A stretch of DNA of 64,000 bases from Cymodocea nodosa (lineage: Eukaryota > Streptophyta > Magnoliopsida > Alismatales > Cymodoceaceae): the NCBI GenBank assembly GCA_036874045.1, contig JAZBRI010000011.1:5580001-5644000 (forward strand), read 5' to 3'. The position numbers and the translations under genes are program-made. Position 1 is the first letter of the stretch, and each line of letters begins with the position of its first letter. This document shows positions 56,472 to 64,000 of this stretch, in pieces. A model generated the notes under the pieces. It was not told the DNA's origin, did no database searches, and saw only the letters and a list, made by a program, of their open reading frames with translations.

Positions 56472-58082
56472 TGTTGAGTATTTTTGTTTTGATGATGTGT
56501 GCTGAATGAAAATAATCATATTTACTCAATTACTATTGCTTGTGAAAAGAAATTAAAATCATCAATTAATACAGAAAAAGCTTACTGATATAAATACTTG
56601 TCTATATTGGATTTGAAGTTAATAACTAGTCGTTTCGTTGCATTAATTTCTCATTTAGCTAAACGTTAAGTTAACGTGTGTTTTTATTGAAAAGCATGAT
56701 ATGTTTTAATGTTATATCTTCTGTATCATGAACAGTGCACGTTTAGACAACTCGTTAAGTTAGAGTTTTGTTTGTATAGAGGTCACGTGAGAACTCGTTA
56801 AGTTAGAGGCTTAAAGGTTAAAATAGGTCACGTGATAACTCGTTAAGTTAGTGAGTAAAAGAAGAGACGAACTCGTTAAGTTAGTGTTATACACGTGGTG
56901 AAATTATAAGTTACAAATGTTGTATTGTATCACGTGAGGTGCACATGTTTAACTCGTTAAGTTAACATAACTAAACGCGTTGAGTTGCTATATTGAACAC
57001 TAAGGCAACGCGTTAGGTTAGCGTTATAAACTTAAGTTGTTATTTTTGCATGTGGTAAAATTATTATTATAAAAACATTTGTGAATTACTGGTTCGTTGA
57101 GTTATCATAACACAATGGAGATGGTTTGTTGAGTTATCATAAAACAACGGAGATGGTTCGTTGAATTAGCATAACACCATAGACTTAGTTCATTGAGTTA
57201 GCTACAGTACTTGTCACGTGAAATGGCACATGAGGAACTCGTTAAGTTAGAAATGTTAAGTTATATATATACTTGTGTTACTCGTTTAGTTAACATTAAA
57301 GTAACGACTTCTTATTACACTGATGAAAAACATTTGGACGAGAGTTTATTTTGCAGGAAATTTTTCAGAGATCCAGGACTGATGATTAAAGAAAATTCGA
57401 AATATAAACATGGGTTAGAACATGTGTTTTTCGATGAAGGAAAAAGAAAAGACATGGAGAAGTGGAAAATTGGTGGTGGTTAAACGTGAAGGATATGCAT
57501 GAAATGAATATACAGTATAAAAGGCATAGAATTCTCGTTGATCAATTTATCCTTGCACACAAAAAGAAAAATCTTTTCAAGGATCAAACCATCCCTGCAC
57601 ACCAAAAGAAAAATCTTTTTCAGAGATCAAAAACACCTTCTCGGGGAAAATCTCTCAAGTGGAAGAAAGTTCAGTGAAGCATAAAAAGGTAAGATTTTCG
57701 TCACTGAAGATTTGAAGTATCAGAAGAAAGCAAATTCGGTGAAGCATGAAAAGACAAGATATTCGTCACTGAAGAATTGCTGAAGAAGAAAAAGAAGAAG
57801 AAAAAAGATCTCAAACAAGGAGAAAAGTTTTAAATTCCGCAAATTAGTTTTCTCTGTTTGTAGTTATGAAATTGTTTAGATGATACATGGTATCGAAATA
57901 TAATTGCATCTACAATTTCTGAGGAGAATTGAATTGTATATTGTAATTGAAACCTTGAATAAAAATGATTTTATGAAAACAATGTCTCGACTTGTTTTTG
58001 AGTTTTAAAATTTTAATTATTTTTCAAAAAATATTAAAAATACACAATTCACCCCCCTCTTGTGTAGCCATACGATCCTACA
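56472..58082 (+). repeat. SirB-3 5' LTR
   Basis: TGTTGAGTATT to CGATCCTACA, 1611 bp, next to GAAGG (56467-56471). U3 holds G-boxes alternating with AACTCGTTAAGTTA motifs (56730-57050), then ACAACGGAGATGG repeats. TATA box near 57262-57270. R-U5 has a 45-bp tandem duplication (about 57540-57635, ACACAAAAAGAAAAATCTTT units). The TTCGGATAGTTA block of SirB-1 is absent. Confidence 0.92.
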
Positions 58083-58084
58083 AG

Positions 58085-58096
58085 TGGTATCAGAGC
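58085..58096 (+). other. SirB-3 primer binding site
   Basis: TGGTATCAGAGC, a perfect match to the usual initiator tRNA-Met complement, two bases after the LTR. Confidence 0.92.
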
Positions 58097-58282
58097 TTTG
58101 TTAATAATCTTTGGTATAAAATCGATACCAACTTATTTAATATCATTGCTTATTCTACCTTCCTTGTTTTTAAATAGAAATTAATATCTGAGCATACGTT
58201 TAACTCTATTGATTTAAGGCTCAAGTTGTTTTAAAGTTTTTATACTGTTTAAAATCAAATAGGTCGAAAAATTTAAGGTAAA

Positions 58283-59210
58283 ATGCTTACTGGAAATGGT
58301 AATTTTTTTTATATGAAGGCCAAAATCTTAATCGTCCTCCTTTATTTGATGGAATACATTTTGAATATTGGAAATATAGGATGACTGTTTTTCTTCAAAG
58401 TATAGATCATAAGTTATGGTTCATGATTTCTAAACCATATACTCCGTTAACTACTCCTATAATACTTGGACAATTACTGAAAAAGAAAATGAAACTCTGA
58501 ATGCTAAGGGCTTAAATATTTTATTTTGTGCATTGAGTTATGAACAGTTCAGTAAAGTGTCGGCATATAAATCTGCTTATGAGGTGTGGCATGCATTAGA
58601 AGTTTCATATGAAGGTACTTCTCAAGTTAAAGAAACAAAAATAAACATGTTGATTCATAAGTATGAACTCTTTAAGATGCATGAAGACGAAAATATTTTT
58701 GAGATGTTTTCCAGATTTCTTGATATCATAAACTCTTTAAAATGTTTAGGAAAGAATTTTGAACAGAAGGATTTGGTGAGGAAAATTCTCAGATCCCTAA
58801 GTTCTAAATGGTCTCAGAAAGTAACATCAATTGAGGAATCACGAGATTTAAATGTTTATTCTATGAATGAACTTATAGGAAATTTAATAGCTTATGAAGT
58901 TCAATTAAATGAATCACTAAGTCACAACAAACTAAAAATGAAGAAAGAAATAGCCTTTGAAATTAATTTAAATTTTGATATATCTACAGATTCTGACGAG
59001 GATTTGATTTTGCTGACTAGGAAATTCAAGAAAGCATGGAAAGCTAGGAAACAGCAAAGGAACAAAAATGATAAACCCTCAACGTCAAAATCATTGAATG
59101 ACAAGAATTCTTCATCCAGAAAGTATGTATGTTACAACTGTAAGAAACCTGGACATGTTTCTCCAGATTGTCTAATGAGGAAAAATGAAAAGCAAAGTAG
59201 GACAAATTAG
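58283..59210 (+). pseudogene. SirB-3 Gag
   Basis: Same protein as SirB-2 Gag. The first 80 codons are broken by two small indels (near 58305 and 58458). From 58533 it is open for 225 codons and keeps ALEVSYEGTSQVKETKINML, VRKILRSLSSKWSQKV and the zinc knuckle CYNCKKPGHVSPDC with the normal Gly. Ends TAG after RTN. Confidence 0.9.
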
Positions 59211-59599
59211 AAGAAGACGGCTCAGAAAACTCAGAAAAAGGTTTACAAGAAAAAGGCTTTGAAGGTCACTTGGGATGACACGTCTGAAGAGTCTGAATTT
59301 GAGGAATCAGCATCAAAATCTTCACATTCAGGAGAACAAGAGTTAGAAGACGTTGCTCATGTGTGCTTCATGGCAGATGAGTCTAAGGAGGAAACAACAT
59401 CAAAATGGATCTTGGATAGTGGAGCGTCAGTCACATGACCGGACACAAAAGTCTATTACAAAATTTTACAAATACCATGAAAGGAAGTGTAACATTTGGA
59501 AACAAAAGCAAAGATAAAATCATAGGTATGGGCAATGTTTAAATAACTCCTACTTGTGTTATTTCGAATGTACTATATGTAAAAAACCAAGGATTTAAT
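59211..59599 (+). pseudogene. SirB-3 short Gag extension and protease
   Basis: KKALKVTWDD and an acidic Ser/Glu stretch lead to CFMADES, then directly to KEETTSKWILDSGAS. Compared with SirB-2, the coiled-coil part (about 1.2 kb) is missing. The protease active site is followed by a one-base deletion near 59428 that shifts the frame. FGNKSKDKIIGMGN follows. Confidence 0.87.
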
Positions 59600-60640
59600 T
59601 TGCTTAGTGTCATAAAACTAACTGAAAATGGATATTATGTAGTGTTTGAAGATAATCTATGCAAAATAATTGATAAAAATATAGATGAAATTAAGTTTAT
59701 TGCTAAAAGAAAAGGTTCTGTATGTATTTTATCTTTACCTTCTAGTGCAGTTGATTTAAATTCATGTTTGCTAGCTGAAACTAGTGATGCATATCTATGG
59801 CATAGAAGGATTTGGCATATAAATATGAGACTGTTACATAAACTATCTAGAAAACATTTAGTGAAAGGTTTACCAAAGATTAAATACTCAAAGAACTTTA
59901 TGTGTGATGCATGTGAGTTAGGTAAACTTCACAAAAACTCTTTTAAATCCAAAACTGATATTTCAAGCAAGAGAGTCTTAGAACTTATACATATGGATCT
60001 ATTTGGACCAACAAGAATCATGAGTCTTGGTGGTAAACGGTATGTATTTGTTTTAGTAGATGACTTCTCTAGATACACTTGGGTATATTTTCTAGCATCT
60101 AAGATAGAAGTTTTTGAAAAATTTAAAATGTTTTGCAATTTTGTTCAAAATGAGCAAAGTGTCTCTATTCAAAAACTTAGGAGTGATCATGGAACTGAAT
60201 TTGATAATGATCAAATGGATAACTATTGTAATGAGCATGGCATTGATCACAGATTTTCTTTTCCAAGAGCACCATGTCAAAATGGTGTTGTTGAGAGAGA
60301 GAATAGATCACTTTAAGAAATGGCCAGAACTATGTTGAATGAACATAAGTTACCTCAAAATCTTTGGGCTGAAGTAGTAAATACAGCTTGTTATGTTATT
60401 AACAGAAGTCATTTAAGATCTCATGTTAATAAAACTCCTTTTGAAATTATGTTTAATAGGGTTCCAAAAATTTCCTATATGAAACCATTTGGCTGCAAGT
60501 GTTTTATTCTTAATACTAAGGATAAAAGGGATAAATTTCAAGCCAAATCAGATGAAGGAATTTTTGTAGGTTACTCTACTAGAAGTAAAGCCTATAGAGT
60601 ATATAACAAGACTTCTAGGACTATAGAAGAAACCCTTCAT
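59600..60640 (+). pseudogene. SirB-3 integrase
   Basis: LLSVIKLTENGYYVVFEDN and YLWHRRIWHINMRLLHKLSR; CDACELGKLHK completes the HHCC zinc site. The core keeps HMDLFGPT (Asp), RSDHGTEFD (Asp) and NGVVERENRSL (Glu). A TAA at 60314-60316 splits it. The C-terminal part has FGCKCFILNTKDKRDKF and IFVGYSTRSKAYRVYN. This is the only SirB integrase core in the window. Confidence 0.92.
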
Positions 60641-61900
60641 GTAAGCTTCAATGAAAATTCTCTAAGAGAATCTCAATCTAAAGCTGATAATGATGATATG
60701 ATCAATTTTCCAAATGAGTTAGAGATCAATAGAGAGATTGATGATTTATCTGAGAAAATCAAAAATATGAACTTAAATGATCAAACTAATAATGAAAGAG
60801 ATGGACTTTTAGATGTTGATGAGAATATTGAGGAAAATCAGAGAAATTGGCGTTATTCTTCATCACATCCCATTACTCAAGTCATTGGTAATATTAATGA
60901 GGGAGTTAAAACTAGAGCTTCAGTAAATTTAAATAGTATGTGTATGTTTGTTTCTATAGTGGCACCAAGGAATATACAAGAAGCATTATCTGATGAAAAT
61001 TGGATAGTGGCAATGCAAGAAGAACTAAATCAATTCATCAGAAATGATGTATGGGAATTAGTCTCTCCACCAGAAAATCAGTCCATAATAGGTACAAAGT
61101 GGATCTTTAGAAACAAAACTAACGAAACTGGTCAAATTATAAGGAATAAAGCTAGATTAGTTGCACAAGGGTATACACAGGAAGAAAGATTAGATTATGA
61201 TGAAACATTTGCTCCTGTGGCTAGGTTAGAAAGTATTAGAATATTATTGGCCTATGCTTGTTATATGGATTTTAAATTATATCAAATGGATGTAAAGAGT
61301 GCATTTCTAAATGGTTTAATTAATGAAGAAGTCTATGTAAAACAACCACATGGATTTGAAGATATTAAAAATCCTGACTTTGTGTATAAATTGAAGAAAG
61401 CCTTATATGGTTTGAACCAAGCACCTAGATCATTGTATGAAAGATTATCTACTTTTTTAATAGAAAAAGGCTATATCATGGGAAAAGTGGATCATACTCT
61501 ATTTATTAAGAGAGATGGTAAAGATTAGATTGTTGTTCAAATATATGTGGATGATATAATCTTTGGAGCAACCTCTGATAAGTTGATAGAAATATTCTCT
61601 GAAGAGATGACTAATCAGTTTGAAATGAGTATGATAGGAGAACTTTCATATTTTCTAGGACTTCAAATTAAGCAAATGGATAAAGGTATATTTTTAAATC
61701 AGGAAAAATATGTAGATGAAATGCTTAAGAAATTTAATTTTAATGATACAAGGATTCGAGGAACTCCTATGAGTACTACTTTAAAGTTAGATATTGGTGA
61801 CATAGGAAAATCTATAGATCAAAGAAAATACAGAAGTATGATTGGTTCTTTACTTTATTTGACTGCTAGTAGACTTGATATTATGTTTGCTGTGTGTGTT
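60641..61900 (+). pseudogene. SirB-3 reverse transcriptase
   Basis: Linker with HPITQVIGNINEGVKTR and AMQEELNQFI, then IIGTKWIFRNK, ARLVAQGYTQEERLDYDETF, YQMDVKSAFLNG (Asp kept) and KALYGLNQAPRSLYERL. One TAG at 61526-61528 just before VVQIYVDDIIFGATSDKL, with the catalytic pair kept, then YFLGLQIKQMDKGIFLNQEK and GSLLYLTASRLDIMFAVC. Apart from that single stop the frame is nearly complete, so this is the best preserved RT of its family here. Confidence 0.92.
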
Positions 61901-62494
61901 TGTGCTAGATTTCAATCTAATCCTAAGGAATCACACTTAATTGCAGTTAAAAGAATATTTAGATATATACAAGGAACTAAAAATTTCAGATTGTATTATT
62001 CTAAGGATAGTTCAATAGATCTTATAGGATATACTGATGCTGATTATGCAGGATCTAAATCTGATAGAAAGAGTACCAGTGGGACATGTCAATTATTGGG
62101 AAATAATTTGGTGTCATGGTTTAGTAAAAAGCAAAACTGTGTAGCACTTTCTACTACAGAAGCTGAATATGTTGCTGCTGCACTATGTTGCACTTAGATT
62201 CTGTGGATTAGGCAAACTTTAGAAGATTTTAGATTATCTTATGATACAATTGAGCTTTATTGTGACAGTAGTTCTACAATAAATCTTTCCAAAAATTCTG
62301 TATTACATTCAAGAGCAAAGCATATAGAGGTTAGACATCATTTTCTAAGAGACAACATAATTAAAGGAAAAATTAAATTAGAATTTGTGTCTAGTAAAAA
62401 TCAATTAGCTGATATATTTACAAAACCTCTAGACGAAAATACATTCTGCAACATTAGATTAAATTTAGGTATTTGTAGGCTATGTGATGTGTAA
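61901..62494 (+). pseudogene. SirB-3 RNase H
   Basis: AVKRIFRYIQGTKNF, SDRKSTSGTCQLLGNNLVSW, ALSTTEAEYVAAALCC, a TAG for CAG at 62196, then CDSSSTINLSKN and RAKHIEVRHHFLRD, and the end NLGICRLCDV with TAA at 62492-62494. Confidence 0.92.
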
Positions 62495-64000
62495 AATGCT
62501 TAAACTCCACATAAAAAGATAAATATTATTGATGATGTTGTTCACCTCATAGATATTATATACTTATTATAAATATCTAAAGTAATATCTAAACTGCTGC
62601 TTAAGATACTATGTACTTATTGTAAAATCATAGTAGTATCTTATTGATTTTAAGTAGTTTATCAATTTGAATGGTTTTTACGATTTTAAGTGGAAGTGTA
62701 AATGAAAAACATTAAATACTTCTAACATTCTGAAATTTTGATTAAATGTTTTCTTTGAATCAAGGAAAATGCATATGATCATGCATAAATTTGACTTAAT
62801 TGATTAAACTTGTAGAATAAGTTATATGTAACTTATCTTAAACTGCTAATCAAAAGTATAAGCTTATTGAAACTCATTCATATTCTCAGTATAATCATAG
62901 AAGTAAAAATTGTATGAGATTTGTTTTTTATTGCATCTGTATTAATGGAATACATATATACTATGCTTAAAATGAAAAGTGCTTACAAAGTGAAAATCTT
63001 TGAGAGTTTATTGATCAGTTTGATCACGAGCCTTTTGTACTTGAGCAGATAGGTATGTAAGGATTGTTGTCCTGAAAAAGGATTCTTTAAATCTGGCAAC
63101 CTAAGGTCCTGATCAGATCTGGGATTGTTGACTGAAAGCTCATTACACGGGTACATTAGAAAGCTCTTGTATGATTCAAGCTTTTCAAACTAACTTTTAA
63201 AGAAAATTATCAATATTTACTGTTTTGAAAAGAAAAAGTTGTTTCATTAATTACAGATATCTTTGAATCGCATATAGTTTATACCAATATGACTACTGAT
63301 TTATTGAATCAACATTAGTACTTTTGAAAATGTTTATTTGAGATACATTCTTTTATTCTCCTTGAATTAATCGAATTGAGTTCAAAGTTGTGTTTTTGAT
63401 TCATATATAGTAGAAATTGATTCTGGAAATCATTTTTGATGATGTTAGGATAACGGAAGTCTCTGAAAAGAAAATGTAAAAGTATAGTTATACTTAACAT
63501 CTATTGTCACTACAAGTATATTTTGTATTTTAATTGAATATATTTGAAGTATATTTGTAGGGGGAGCATTAACAATGTCAAAAACAGATTAATATAATTT
63601 AAAATACAAATCTTAGTTAATCTAAATTAATGTCTTCTTAAAATCTTGATGAAATAATTTAAAAAGACAAATAAACTATTCTAGATTCAAAAGACAAACT
63701 GTTCAAATAGTTTACAATGTTCTCAAGATAATGTTAAGTTTAGCATGTGTGTTGTTTTCAGAAGGTTTTAGTTGGAAGCATCCGAAACTTGTTTAAGTGT
63801 ACTAACTAGACGTTATATTAGATAAGGTAACGTGTAAAACTGCCTCTTGACAGCGTTTTACTCGTTAGGTTAGTTAACTCAACGAGTTATACTTGAATAT
63901 TTCGGGTACCTTGATTGAATAAACTTTATTCAATATTTATTTATTTCTAAACCCGACTTATCTTCACGTTGAGTTATACGCCTAAAAACCCTATTTAAAC
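62495..64000 (+). other. SirB-3 spacer toward ORF3 (window end)
   Basis: Conserved non-coding spacer as in SirB-1 (reverse complement of 21690-23224). Internal purine tract TTTGTAGGGGGAGC at about 63555-63569. It ends with ACTCAACG-type and CACGTTGAGTTA motifs, then ACCCTATTTAAAC at the last bases. ORF3 of this copy should start about 80 bp beyond the window. Confidence 0.8.

Noticed and set aside
57211-57677. Two open frames within the SirB-3 LTR that might encode small proteins
   Set aside because: They lie across TATA and R-U5 of the LTR. Sister LTRs break them, and the 45-bp repeat explains the repeated peptide.
54242-58096. TGGTATCAGAG strings that might be tRNA gene pieces
   Set aside because: They lie directly after LTR edges and are primer binding sites. 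No tRNA-like fold surrounds them.

Overview
The window is repetitive intergenic DNA from a flowering plant. It is AT-rich, carries LTR retrotransposons of typical plant lineages (Athila-like Ty3/gypsy, Sirevirus-like and Tnt1-like Ty1/copia), and has LTRs full of plant-type G-boxes and TATA boxes. The only host-gene sequence I recognise is a broken F-box gene. I cannot name the species. Short names used here: Ath-1 to Ath-3 are copies of one Athila-like family; SirA-1 to SirA-5 and SirB-1 to SirB-3 are copies of two Sirevirus-like copia families; Tnt-1 is a Tnt1-like copia; G4 is a pol-less gypsy-type piece; S1 is a solo LTR.

Left part (1-17040). Ath-1 lies on the minus strand and is cut by the window start. 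It is inserted in the reverse transcriptase of SirA-1. The 3' LTR of SirA-1 (7379-8739) abuts the reverse transcriptase of SirA-2. The 3' LTR of SirA-2 is interrupted by the 5' LTR of SirA-3 (10593-12204), whose gag-pol runs to 16742. There a deletion joins its RNase H to the gag of SirA-4.

Middle (17041-44942). SirA-4 is a pol-less element torn open by three insertions. The first is SirB-1 (17041-35826, target duplication CTTGA), which itself carries SirB-2 (from 25163). The second is G4 (36286-39594). The third is S1, inside the SirA-4 3' LTR (42384-44013, target duplication GTAGC). SirB-1 and SirB-2 carry an extra long open frame (ORF3) between RNase H and the 3' LTR, with a conserved leader and a possible promoter of its own.

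Right part (44943-64000). An Athila LTR end (Ath-3) is followed within about 180 bp by an antisense F-box pseudogene. Next comes a minus-strand SirA-5 LTR, which opens a nest of successive insertions: SirA-5 contains Ath-2 (47678), Ath-2 contains Tnt-1 (53829), Tnt-1 contains SirB-3 (56472), and SirB-3 runs off the window.

All coding regions are decayed copies of standard retrotransposon functions: Gag packages RNA, protease cuts the polyprotein, reverse transcriptase and RNase H copy the RNA, and integrase inserts the DNA. Nearly all have stops or frameshifts, several have lost catalytic residues, and many stops look like C-to-T decay of methylated DNA. The strongest unusual signals are in the non-coding parts. 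A collinear LTR block of roughly 370 bp is shared between a gypsy element (Ath-2) and a copia family (SirB). The same G-box plus inverted-motif repeats occur in LTRs of both superfamilies. One LTR is chimeric after illegitimate recombination. The Athila family has a capsid-less gag in both copies. Much of the comparison was done by eye, so percentages and some boundaries are approximate.
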